Below are positions 1 to 6,758 of a stretch of 7,923 nt of DNA, piece by piece. The stretch lies in contig CAYRRA010000196.1 of assembly GCA_964426355.1 (NCBI GenBank), positions 1 through 7,923 of the forward strand. The letters run 5' to 3'. Under the pieces are notes generated by a model, which saw only the letters and a program-made list of their open reading frames with translations, was not told where the DNA came from and made no database searches. Source of the stretch: JAJFTV01 sp964426355 (GTDB lineage Bacteria; Chloroflexota; Anaerolineae; Anaerolineales; Anaerolineaceae). Every line of letters starts with the position of its first letter. The stretch's first letter is position 1. The position numbers were made by a program, and so were the translations under genes.

Positions 1-975
1 TTCACGCAAACCATCAAAATCCTGTTGTGCATATTTAAGCAAGAGTGCTGGTCTTACAACCATATCGGCGGAAAACATCAAATATTCCAGAAAAACATTA
101 AACTGTATCACCGAGGCATACCCACCGGTAATCGTTGCCCCAAGGTACATGTTGACGACGATTAGATCCACACGCCCAAGCAACATCGTCCCTAGCGTAT
201 TGACGATGACCCACCCTCCCATCTGAGATAAATCACCCAGCTTAGCACGATCATAACTCCTGGCACGTATCGTGATTTCCGGCGTGTAATGTTTCCATGA
301 GTAATAAAAACCGATCAAGCTGATGATGGAACCTGTTAATACCGCTACACCCGCATACCACAAACGAGTTGGCAATAATGTATATAGCAACACCAACAAA
401 ACCACCCTTATGAGCAGGTCACCAAGATTGATCAGGTTTCTTACAACAAATTGACTATGAACAAATGTAGAAATTGCAAAATTACTTGTGATAGCCGCAA
501 GCGAGAAAGAGCCGCTGATTAACAAAAAAAGCCATCTTGTGTTATTCTCCCAACCTGGAGGGACTTTAAAAAAATTGGGGAAATTGATCGACAACAAAAT
601 GAAGATAGGAGTGAGAAGTAAAACAAAACCCAGCAATGTGAACAATGCTGTATTGAATGTTCGGTTTGCTTCATCGTGATCTTTTTTACCCAGTTCAATG
701 GTCAGAAAACGGCTGATCGCTGAGTTTAATGAATTGGTCAGGACAGATGCATAGGAAATGATGGTATTGGTCAACGGAATCATGCCATAAGCAGCGATAC
801 CCAGATAACCGATCAAATAAGGTGTCATCCATAAAGTAACGATAGAAGATACACCCACATAAAACACATTGGATAACAGGTTCAAATAAAACTGTTTGCG
901 TGCAGAAGCCAGACTCAATGCCTTTGGCTCTGTTAAATCCTTAATATATTTGAGAAAGATGGTGATATTTTTCAT
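1..975 (-). CDS. Wzx-like polysaccharide flippase (MOP superfamily), N-terminal part
   Basis: The minus strand reads open from an ATG at 975 to the window edge, giving 325 residues with no stop. An SD-like TGAGG lies 8 nt upstream (984-988). After a short basic N-terminus, the protein is a run of hydrophobic segments with short polar loops, roughly at residues 31-63, 66-90, 108-130, 148-172, 183-202, 206-226 and 252-290. The stretch around 253-287 (GGWVIVNTLG, then GRVDLIVVNMYLGA, then GGYASV) matches the pattern of O-antigen/teichoic-acid flippases of the Polysacc_synt/MATE-like fold, where an Asp sits in TM7 and 'LG...GxY' follows. Such proteins move undecaprenyl-linked repeat units across the inner membrane. 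The family is usually 420-500 residues, so about 100-170 C-terminal residues are missing. No clear terminator or promoter separates it from the beta-helix gene upstream, so it is probably in the same transcript. The fold is confident; the substrate is unknown. Confidence 0.88.
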   Translation of the reverse strand, partial: MKNITIFLKYIKDLTEPKALSLASARKQFYLNLLSNVFYVGVSSIVTLWMTPYLIGYLGIAAYGMIPLTNTIISYASVLTNSLNSAISRFLTIELGKKDHDEANRTFNTALFTLLGFVLLLTPIFILLSINFPNFFKVPPGWENNTRWLFLLISGSFSLAAITSNFAISTFVHSQFVVRNLINLGDLLIRVVLLVLLYTLLPTRLWYAGVAVLTGSIISLIGFYYSWKHYTPEITIRARSYDRAKLGDLSQMGGWVIVNTLGTMLLGRVDLIVVNMYLGATITGGYASVIQFNVFLEYLMFSADMVVRPALLLKYAQQDFDGLRE

Positions 976-1271
976 AAACGCATCCTCAGCTCACCGTATG
1001 CCGCGAAGGTAGCTGGTATCACAAAGGAGTAAACCAACATCACCTTATTCGTCGAGTGATGTGAAATCATTGTGGATAACCCGAAAAAAGAGAAGGGATC
1101 GACAATCTTCATTCTGAGAAGAGTTTACGAATTCACCCTGGACAAGGAATTTTCTAGCGAAGCTGGTTAAGGATTAACCTCGATTAAGTCGGGCTCAATC
1201 TCAAACCCGCAGGATATTTTTTTGACATTAGCAAGAATAATTGAGTTCCCCCAAAACACATGCCGGTGACT
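976..1271 (-). other. Intergenic region with two small hairpins, no gene seen
   Basis: These 296 bases separate the second beta-helix gene from the flippase. I see no ORF that looks real and no convincing promoter or U-tailed terminator on the minus strand. Two perfect inverted repeats stand out. One is a 6-bp stem with a 3-nt loop at 1165-1179 (GGTTAA/TTAACC). The other is a 7-bp stem with a 12-nt loop at 1037-1062 (ACATCAC/GTGATGT), about 60 nt before the flippase start. A G-U-containing stem also occurs around 1187-1206. The lack of a terminator favours read-through into the flippase gene. Confidence 0.5.
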
Positions 1272-2918
1272 TTACGGGATCAATTCATGGGCGCCAATGT
1301 CCGGCAAACCACTGCGAACCATACCAAAGAAATCGGTTGAAACTTCCGCCAGGGGCATGGCGCGATCCACCGCGGGTGATACTTCAGATAGTTTAAACCA
1401 ATCAGCTTGCATCCCCCCTGCATTTATCTCGCCAGTTTGCATCAAGAGGGGGTCGGTTATCAGATCACCTAATCCCAACACAGAAAGAGAGGGTAATTTG
1501 GACCACAAATTGTGGGAAAACGTCAGACCTGGATGAACCTCTATCATTTCAATTGCAAAAGTATCTTGTTGAAGCATGATATTGTTGATAAACCAAGATT
1601 CATTGTGATCTCCAGTGTTGATCCTGATATTTCCATCAGAACGACTGTTCACAAAGGAATTGTTTGCCACAATCACATGATCCATCCCGCCCCCAGCCAA
1701 ACCCTGCCACCAATAAAAATTTCGGTAAGCACCGTAAACCATGTTATTGACGATAGTGATATAACTTGAGGGTGGATTATACCGTTCATCTCCCATCATG
1801 ATCCCCACCCTTGAACCATTGGTCATCAGGCTATCAGAGCTCTGATAAACCAGGTTGCGTTGAACCAGAATGTGGGTTGCATCGGAGACATAGATATTTG
1901 TAGACCAGTTATCGTAAACGATGTTGTCCTCAATGATGGTGCCATTCGCTTCGAATGTAGAAACCCCTTCACCCCAATTGTTATAAACGGTATTCTTTCG
2001 GATCACTGCATGGTTGGGATGCCTTCCCGCAGAAAGCCCATTTCCCCACGAGCCTCTTGTGCGTGCACCATTTTCATTTGATAGACAATTCATCCAAACC
2101 GTATTGTATTCAGCGATATTGGAATCGCCGCTGATAAAGATGCCTTGTTCTTGATGATGATGCGAATTAGTATTTGCAACCTTTGAATGGTTCCCGCTAA
2201 CCAGAATCCCCATCCAATTGCTAAACCTCACCTCAATACCCGACAACTCAATATAATCTCCTGATATCGTCATCAACGCCCCCCAGTATTGAACTGGTAA
2301 TCGGAATTGATCTCCGTCCAACACCGGCTGCTCACCAGGATATGCCATCACGCGGATTGGATTTTCAGCAGACCCCGATTGTCTGAAATTGATGCTCTCG
2401 TAGTAAACACCTCCTCGCACATACAGTGTCTGCCCGGCTTGCAATTGGGCGGCAGCATATTGAAGTGTTTTCCAGGGTAGAGCTTCAGTTCCTGGATTTT
2501 GATTGCTTCCTTCAGGGGCAACAAAAAACGATGAACCATCGATAAAAGTAATGGTTGGAGTTTGGTGTGGCGTTTGAATTTCTATTATCGATGTTGATGC
2601 ATCATGAAATGGCGTTGACATAAGTTGAGGCGTCGGTGTGACATCTTCCATCAGACCAGGGTTTTCGAACTGATGGGCAACTTCTGGTGTGTCCGGTTCC
2701 AGTGTCGCGTCAGGGAATGGCGTTTCCAACGGCTCATCAGTTGAATCGACAGAAAAAAATGGCAGGCATAGATACGAAGAGAATAATTTCGCGGTATCAA
2801 AAGCCTTCATGCAAAAAATTGACAAAGAACCCGTACCCCAGTGCGCTGCAGCAGTCAGAAGAAGACAGAAAGCAATCGAAATAAAAACAATGGATTTGGT
2901 GGTCTTGTTCTTGAGCAT
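1272..2918 (-). CDS. Membrane-anchored or secreted right-handed beta-helix protein (short paralog)
   Basis: The protein has 548 residues. Residues 1-25 (basic MLKNKTTK, then a hydrophobic stretch IVFISIAFCLLLTAAA) form a signal peptide or signal anchor. Residues 55-125 are a Pro/Thr/Glu-rich linker. From about 130 to the end is a DUF1565/beta-helix type domain: FFVAPEGS...NPGT...PWKTLQYA...LYVRGGVYYE, then VLDG at 199-202, then many short rungs with Asn ladders (NNWGEG, EDNIVYDN, NIYVSDAT, VQRNLVY) and a closing SPAVDRA...PDIGAHE. The same domain architecture closes the 829-residue protein upstream, with long identical blocks, so the two are paralogs. This fold occurs in polysaccharide lyases, mannuronan epimerases and binding proteins; I cannot assign catalytic residues or substrate. 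No SD sequence is visible before the ATG. Next to a flippase and a NusG paralog, a role in maturing or trimming exopolysaccharide outside the membrane is the best inference. Confidence 0.88.
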   Translation of the reverse strand: MLKNKTTKSIVFISIAFCLLLTAAAHWGTGSLSIFCMKAFDTAKLFSSYLCLPFFSVDSTDEPLETPFPDATLEPDTPEVAHQFENPGLMEDVTPTPQLMSTPFHDASTSIIEIQTPHQTPTITFIDGSSFFVAPEGSNQNPGTEALPWKTLQYAAAQLQAGQTLYVRGGVYYESINFRQSGSAENPIRVMAYPGEQPVLDGDQFRLPVQYWGALMTISGDYIELSGIEVRFSNWMGILVSGNHSKVANTNSHHHQEQGIFISGDSNIAEYNTVWMNCLSNENGARTRGSWGNGLSAGRHPNHAVIRKNTVYNNWGEGVSTFEANGTIIEDNIVYDNWSTNIYVSDATHILVQRNLVYQSSDSLMTNGSRVGIMMGDERYNPPSSYITIVNNMVYGAYRNFYWWQGLAGGGMDHVIVANNSFVNSRSDGNIRINTGDHNESWFINNIMLQQDTFAIEMIEVHPGLTFSHNLWSKLPSLSVLGLGDLITDPLLMQTGEINAGGMQADWFKLSEVSPAVDRAMPLAEVSTDFFGMVRSGLPDIGAHELIP

Positions 2919-3006
2919 CGGAAGTATTGTCGAAAAAAGGTTTCTTGGATATTTTTTGTTTTTGATTAACTTTGTTTATGGATAGAATGTTTGCTGCGAC
3001 GACTTT

Positions 3007-3035
3007 ATTGTAGATGAAACCAGATTGAACCTCAA
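3007..3035 (-). promoter_or_regulatory. Candidate sigma-70-type promoter for the short beta-helix gene
   Basis: On the minus strand, TTGAGG (3035-3030) and TACAAT (3012-3007) are separated by exactly 17 nt. The -10 box differs from TATAAT at one position and the -35 box matches TTGACA at four of six. Transcription would start near 3000, leaving an A-rich leader of about 80 nt before the ATG at 2918. It would give this gene and the flippase a start independent of the riboswitch-controlled promoter upstream. Confidence 0.5.
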
Positions 3036-3206
3036 GTAATATCTACTACATTTCCTCCATCCTTGCTGAAAAAACCTTGTTGGCAAGCTCCGCCCTTCCG
3101 ACATACCAGAACGGATTTCACCGGGTCAGGTAAACATATCCCTGAGCCCATAATACACGTAAGTTAAATCGCAACGGCGTGTATAGACAGCGATGAAAAA
3201 CGATTA
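3036..3206 (-). other. Structured spacer after the NusG-paralog gene
   Basis: Between the NusG-type gene and the next promoter there are two consecutive hairpins on the transcribed strand. A 7-bp perfect stem with an 18-nt loop lies at 3184-3153 (ATACACG/CGTGTAT). An 8-bp stem with one bulged C and a 10-nt loop lies at 3149-3123 (GGGCTCAGG/CCTGACCC). Neither is followed directly by a U-run. Further on, a weak 4-bp stem precedes TTTTTT (about 3070-3087), which could be a poor terminator. The GGCGGAGCTTG at 3094-3084 resembles the ops core recognised by RfaH with one base missing and one changed. No gene is seen here. Confidence 0.4.
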
Positions 3207-3707
3207 TTAAATTTTTTGAATATGTCCCAGGGGAACTTCTAATCGAACAAACCGATCTTTAATCAGTTTCAATAGAACTCGCGCCCGCTCTGTTCCAGGC
3301 AAGTGAAGATCAAAAATTGCTTCGTAACCGGAAAATACACCGGTTTGCAACCGTATCCGTTCCCCAGGTTTGATCTGTTCAATGATCGCTGCGTCTTTCC
3401 CTTCCAATTGGTCAATTTTTTGTTTTATACTTTCAACCACCTCATCTGTAACGGTTGCAGCTTCTCCGCCAAATTCGACCGGACCCACTGCACCGGGCAT
3501 ATTCTGTAAAAATGATAGTCCAATTTCCTCAAGATCGCATTTCACAAAGAGATAACCGGGAAAATAAGGTACCCACGTTTGTGCTCGCGGGTTAACTCTT
3601 TTCACTTTTCGCATTGGGCAATATTGTTGAACGCCATGAAACTGTATTTGTCTCATGAGAAAACGCTCTTTTCTAGGTTTGCTTTGCAGGACATACCAAA
3701 TATTCAT
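3207..3707 (-). CDS. NusG-paralog transcription antiterminator (RfaH/UpxY/LoaP type)
   Basis: From the ATG at 3707 the product is 166 residues, the usual length for NusG-family proteins. It opens with NIWYVLQSKPRKE, the NGN-domain hallmark (WYVLxxKPRKE). It continues with PYFPGYLFVKCD at about residues 47-58 and an NMPGAVGPVEFGG block that docks on RNA polymerase. The C-terminal KOW domain begins around residue 114 (PGERIRLQTGVFSGYEAIF, then RARVLLKLIKDRFVRLEVP). An in-frame ATG at 3737 would add ten residues that do not resemble the family, so 3707 is preferred. Neither start has a well-spaced SD. Housekeeping NusG normally sits next to secE; this copy instead heads a polysaccharide region, as do RfaH, UpxY and LoaP, which prevent premature termination in long envelope operons. 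Its leader carries a c-di-GMP-I riboswitch and terminator. Family assignment is firm; operon-specific antitermination is inferred from context. Confidence 0.9.
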   Translation of the reverse strand: MNIWYVLQSKPRKERFLMRQIQFHGVQQYCPMRKVKRVNPRAQTWVPYFPGYLFVKCDLEEIGLSFLQNMPGAVGPVEFGGEAATVTDEVVESIKQKIDQLEGKDAAIIEQIKPGERIRLQTGVFSGYEAIFDLHLPGTERARVLLKLIKDRFVRLEVPLGHIQKI

Positions 3708-3760
3708 GAATACACCGCGTAAATTACAGAGCCCCATACAATAATATGATGTTGCTGTAT

Positions 3761-3767
3761 CCTCCTT
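3761..3767 (-). promoter_or_regulatory. Orphan strong SD motif upstream of the NusG-paralog gene
   Basis: The minus strand has a perfect AAGGAGG here, but the nearest in-frame ATG (3737) is 23 nt away and the family-supported ATG (3707) is 53 nt away. No ATG, GTG or TTG follows at the usual 5-10 nt. A frame opening at ATT after the motif runs 13 codons and stops in an ATGA overlap with the 3707 start, so a coupled leader peptide is conceivable. It could equally be unused. Confidence 0.3.
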
Positions 3768-3834
3768 GCCTCAACAGCCTTTTTCCAACACATAATTTAT
3801 CCAGAAAATTCTCTCACCCATCATTACTTTACTT

Positions 3835-3873
3835 AAAGCAAAACACACCATGGCTAAATAAATCCCTGGTGTG
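3835..3873 (-). terminator. Intrinsic terminator forming the riboswitch expression platform
   Basis: On the minus strand CACACCA (3873-3867) pairs perfectly with TGGTGTG (3850-3844) across a 16-nt loop that can itself form G-C pairs. TTTTGCTTT (3843-3835) follows as the U-tract. The outer AAAGC and GCTTT can extend the stem past an internal loop. The 5' arm begins inside the 3' strand of aptamer helix P1 (3876-3871), so the two structures compete. It lies about 130 nt before the NusG-paralog start. Confidence 0.78.
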
Positions 3874-3959
3874 CTTTTCGGCAACCTGACAATCTCACCC
3901 TCTTGAGACTCAAAGCTTTGCGTCCCTTTTTCGCAAAAGGGTAACCTTTTTCGAAGCAC
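3871..3959 (-). promoter_or_regulatory. Cyclic-di-GMP-I (GEMM-I) riboswitch aptamer
   Basis: The minus-strand RNA carries the GEMM-I signature in order. Helix P1 pairs GTGCTT (3959-3954) with AAGCAC (3876-3871). AAAGG, then a 7-bp hairpin CCCTTTT/AAAAGGG capped by a GNRA tetraloop GCGA (3941-3924), is followed by the invariant GGGACGCAAAGC (3926-3915). Helix P3 follows with TCTCA/TGAGA at its tip (3908-3893), then GTCAGGTTGCCGAA (3890-3877), the usual 3' block of the class. In the Vibrio Vc2 aptamer, G20 and A47 contact the ligand. Here the matching positions read G (first G of AAAGG) and A (ACGCA). The G argues for c-di-GMP over the cGAMP-binding GEMM-Ib subclass, which has A at position 20. 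It sits 45 nt after a strong promoter and directly before a terminator. An unusual point is TTA where the family normally has CAA after GG. Confidence 0.92.
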
Positions 3960-4010
3960 CCGACAATAATATTTTGGTTATAAATTCTTTTTATTTAAAT
4001 ATTTGACCTA

Positions 4011-4039
4011 ATTATAGCGAGTTTGATTTTTCAATTCAA
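4011..4039 (-). promoter_or_regulatory. Strong sigma-70-type promoter driving the riboswitch and NusG-paralog transcript
   Basis: The minus strand has TTGAAT (4039-4034), a 17-nt spacer and a perfect TATAAT (4016-4011). The predicted start is near 4004, which leaves a 45-nt A/T-rich stretch before aptamer helix P1. The total leader is about 300 nt. Confidence 0.8.
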
Positions 4040-4199
4040 TAACCAATTTATACCGGTACTTAACTTCTTTCCACGTATCAACAAAGAAGAGGATCTGTCC
4101 CAATACCTGGATCACCTCTCCAGGCAAAAAATGAGCTACAGCGAGGGTTTCCAAAACCCAGGCTTTGTCATGGAAGCAGATCCATCCTGCAAGAATACA

Positions 4200-4227
4200 A
4201 AGAGGCTGTCTTTTTTGACAGCCTCTT
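4200..4227 (-). terminator. Intrinsic terminator of the long beta-helix gene
   Basis: An 11-bp perfect inverted repeat, AAGAGGCTGTC (4227-4217) and GACAGCCTCTT (4210-4200), with a six-base A loop on the minus strand, is followed by a T-rich tail (TTTGTATTCTT). It begins about 40 nt after the stop codon of the 829-residue gene and insulates it from the riboswitch promoter downstream. Between it and the promoter (4040-4199) are two more small perfect stems, GGGTTT/AAACCC and CCTGGA/TCCAGG, but no supportable gene. Confidence 0.88.
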
Positions 4228-4268
4228 GTTGGTTAAAGTTAAGTGAGATTTAAGATACTCTGAGCAGT

Positions 4269-6758
4269 TTAGCGATATTCGAGTGCACCAATATCCGGGG
4301 TACCGCTACGTGCAGAACGGAAATAATCTTCGTTAACCCCATTCACCGATACACCTTTATCGATTGCCGGCGATGTGGATTGTAGTTGATACCATGCACC
4401 AGCATAAACACTGCCGCTCTTGGTCAATTTTGGATCCGCATAGATGTCGTTTGCACCCATAGCGATTGATGGCGGTGTTTTTGACCACAGGTTATTGGAA
4501 AATGTCAGCCCGCTTCCGCACACTGTCGCAATGGACAACGAATTTTCCTGCAAGATCAGATTATTCATAATTTGTGTATTCTGGTGGTCACCACAGTTAA
4601 TCCTGAAATTATCATTAGAACGGGAGTTGACGAATGTGTTATTTGCAATTACCACGTTGTTCAACCCCCCACCATTCGTGCCCTGCCACCAGTAGAAATT
4701 CCGATACGCGCCATAGACAATATTGTTAATCACCTTAATGTTACTTGATGGAGGATTGTACAACTCATCACCCATCATAATCCCTACCCTGGAGCCTGAT
4801 GTCACACTTGGATTGTCGGTTTCATACACAATATTTCGCTGAACCAACACATTGGTCGCATCAGATACATAAATATTGGTTGAATAATTATCGTAAACGG
4901 TATTCCCTTCTATAATAGTCCCGTTGGCTTCATAAGTTGATAAACCTTCACCCCAGTTCCCGTAAACGGTGTTATTACGGATAATGGCATAATTGGGTGA
5001 CCTGGCTGCTGATAAGCCGGATGCCCATCCGCCGCGAGCCTGGCTGCCATTTTCATTGGATAAGCAATTCGCCCAAACATTGCTGTTCTCCACAACTCCG
5101 TAATCTCCTTTGATGAGAATCCCATTTTCCTTGTTATGATGCACGTTAAGCCCACTGACGGTGTTGTTCGGTCCCGTTAATATGACCGCCATCCAGTTAC
5201 TATATCTAATTTCCAGACCGGATACTTGAATATAGCTGCCACCCAACTTCAGCATCGCCCCCCAGCTTGAAGAAGGCAGTTGATAGTTGTTCCCATCCAA
5301 CACAGGCGTCTCTCCAGCGTATGCCATGATACGGATGGGTTGAGAGGAATTGCTCGAATTTGAGACAGTGACACTTTCATAATATGTTCCCCCGCGAACA
5401 TACAAGGTATTTCCTGCTGATAAACGATTGACAGCATATTGGATTGATTTCCAGGGGCGGTCGATCGTCCCGGGGTTCGTATCGTTGCCATTGGTAGCCA
5501 CATAGTACATACCCGCAGGGCTAACCGGTGTTGCAGTAAATACGGGTGTTGCCGTAGGGATTTGTGGAATGGGGTCCGGTCGCGGTGGGTCAACAAACAG
5601 ACCGTCAAAATCTACCACACCACCTTGCGAATGCCGCAGAACAATCGAATGGATGCCCGCTTCCAGGTTTGCGCTCTCCCAGGCGCGCTGACGCGTTAAT
5701 TGCGTGGAGTATTGGTTCAAGGAGGCAACGACCGTACCGTCCACCAGGATATCCATCACACCGTGGTTGGAGTTGCTGCTGTATAGAACCACAAACCAGG
5801 ATCCGGAAATCGTCATGCGAATTTCATTTCCAACAACAGATGAAGTGTGAAGCGTTCCCTGATAGGTGCCTGTGACATTTGATGAAACCCAGTTGCCAAC
5901 GTACAACAAACGGGGATCCAGATTGTCAAAATATCCCTCCTCAATTGCAGGTAAATCGGGCATTTCCGTCGCAACTACAGAAGGCGATGGTTCCTGTGTT
6001 GGGTCAGGGGCTGAGGTTTCAATGACCGGTGTGTTTTCTGGTTGCGTTGTAGGCGGAATACTTGTTGCGGTAAAAGTAGGCACTTGTGTCGGTATACTGG
6101 TTGCAGTGGGGGGTTGAGTTGGAACAGTCGTAGGCTGTTGCGGGATTGCGTTCGTTGGCTCAGGCGGTTTCTGTGTGGCTGTTGGCGGTACTGGCGTTAC
6201 TGTGGGAGGGATGGGCGTTGTTGTTACCACCATTGTTGGGACAGCTGTTGTCACAACGGCTGTCGGTTGAGGAGTCGCTTTTTCCAACGGGTTCTCGGTT
6301 ACAGGTGTCAAATCTACGGTGGGTGTTGGTTCAATCTCTTCCATTTCCTGCTGCTCAGGAATGGTGAACGCCAGTGGTTCACTCCAATCGCTATACACAT
6401 CCCTCCAGATGCGATAGCGTACCTTCCAGGCATAAGTTCCAGCCGGCAGCACCAATCCGGGGTTGATTGAAACAACACTGTTCTTCCAAGACAATTTATA
6501 TGCCGAGTACGATTCCTGCCAGGTTGAACCACCGGACATGAACAGCATCAAGTCATAACTGGATGCCCGGAAGAAAGAAGGCGTTTTCCATGAGAAAACC
6601 GGTTGATTGGTTGCAATAGAGCCAGTTGGAGAAATCAACTGAACAACTGGAAGCTTGAATTGAATACCTTTTGCAGGGGCAAATGCCGTATTGCTTACCA
6701 ATAATATTATTACCGCTGCTATGGTAATCCATCGTACGTACTTATTTTGAACTTTCAT
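4269..6758 (-). CDS. Secreted modular beta-helix protein with carbohydrate-binding-like domain (long paralog)
   Basis: The protein has 829 residues. Residues 1-27 form a Sec signal peptide ending in an AFA cleavage motif. Residues 37-135 resemble an Ig/FN3-like domain (PTGSIATNQPVFSW, then TYAWKVRYRIW, then YSDWS). Residues 143-270 are a Thr/Pro/Val linker. Residues 274-394 look like a jelly-roll sugar-binding domain (FDNLDPRLLYVGNW, then NEIRMTISGSWFVVLYS, then DILVDGTVV, then LEAGIHSIVLRHSQGG). A short second PTATPV linker follows. Residues 416-829 are a DUF1565-type right-handed beta-helix beginning YYVATNGNDTNPGT and ending PDIGALEY. The last domain shares long identical blocks with the 548-residue protein. 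An AAGGTAGG lies 10 nt before the ATG and supports this start. The layout fits an extracellular protein that binds and perhaps cleaves or epimerises a polysaccharide. Activity is not provable from the sequence, since catalytic residues are not obvious. Confidence 0.9.
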   Translation of the reverse strand: MKVQNKYVRWITIAAVIILLVSNTAFAPAKGIQFKLPVVQLISPTGSIATNQPVFSWKTPSFFRASSYDLMLFMSGGSTWQESYSAYKLSWKNSVVSINPGLVLPAGTYAWKVRYRIWRDVYSDWSEPLAFTIPEQQEMEEIEPTPTVDLTPVTENPLEKATPQPTAVVTTAVPTMVVTTTPIPPTVTPVPPTATQKPPEPTNAIPQQPTTVPTQPPTATSIPTQVPTFTATSIPPTTQPENTPVIETSAPDPTQEPSPSVVATEMPDLPAIEEGYFDNLDPRLLYVGNWVSSNVTGTYQGTLHTSSVVGNEIRMTISGSWFVVLYSSNSNHGVMDILVDGTVVASLNQYSTQLTRQRAWESANLEAGIHSIVLRHSQGGVVDFDGLFVDPPRPDPIPQIPTATPVFTATPVSPAGMYYVATNGNDTNPGTIDRPWKSIQYAVNRLSAGNTLYVRGGTYYESVTVSNSSNSSQPIRIMAYAGETPVLDGNNYQLPSSSWGAMLKLGGSYIQVSGLEIRYSNWMAVILTGPNNTVSGLNVHHNKENGILIKGDYGVVENSNVWANCLSNENGSQARGGWASGLSAARSPNYAIIRNNTVYGNWGEGLSTYEANGTIIEGNTVYDNYSTNIYVSDATNVLVQRNIVYETDNPSVTSGSRVGIMMGDELYNPPSSNIKVINNIVYGAYRNFYWWQGTNGGGLNNVVIANNTFVNSRSNDNFRINCGDHQNTQIMNNLILQENSLSIATVCGSGLTFSNNLWSKTPPSIAMGANDIYADPKLTKSGSVYAGAWYQLQSTSPAIDKGVSVNGVNEDYFRSARSGTPDIGALEYR
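5949..6332 (-). repeat. Low-complexity Thr/Pro linker coding region
   Basis: This segment encodes residues 143-270 of the long beta-helix protein, a degenerate run of PPTxT, PTxVP and TATSIP units. Such linkers are common between modules of secreted Chloroflexota proteins and are often glycosylated. The skewed composition produces long open frames on the opposite strand that are not genes. Confidence 0.8.

Noticed and set aside
488..679. 63-codon open frame on the plus strand
   Set aside because: It lies antisense to the flippase gene, whose reading frame is continuous and recognisable.
1170..1240. Minus-strand stretch reading like the end of an XRE-type helix-turn-helix (LANVKKIS...PDLIEV)
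   Set aside because: It covers too few residues, has no upstream helix-turn-helix and stops quickly; probably chance.
3771..3959. 62-codon open frame on the minus strand upstream of the NusG paralog
   Set aside because: It coincides with the riboswitch aptamer and terminator, whose structure explains the sequence. It has no RBS and no family resemblance.
3871..3959. cGAMP-sensing GEMM-Ib subclass
   Set aside because: The position equivalent to Vc2 residue 20 reads G, while the cGAMP subclass carries A there.
4023..4253. 76-codon open frame on the plus strand
   Set aside because: It runs across the minus-strand promoter and through the intrinsic terminator stem, and the translation resembles nothing known.
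6042..6470. 142-codon Cys/Arg-rich open frame on the plus strand
   Set aside because: It is the reverse complement of the Thr/Pro linker and Ig-like coding region, so the odd composition is an antisense artefact.
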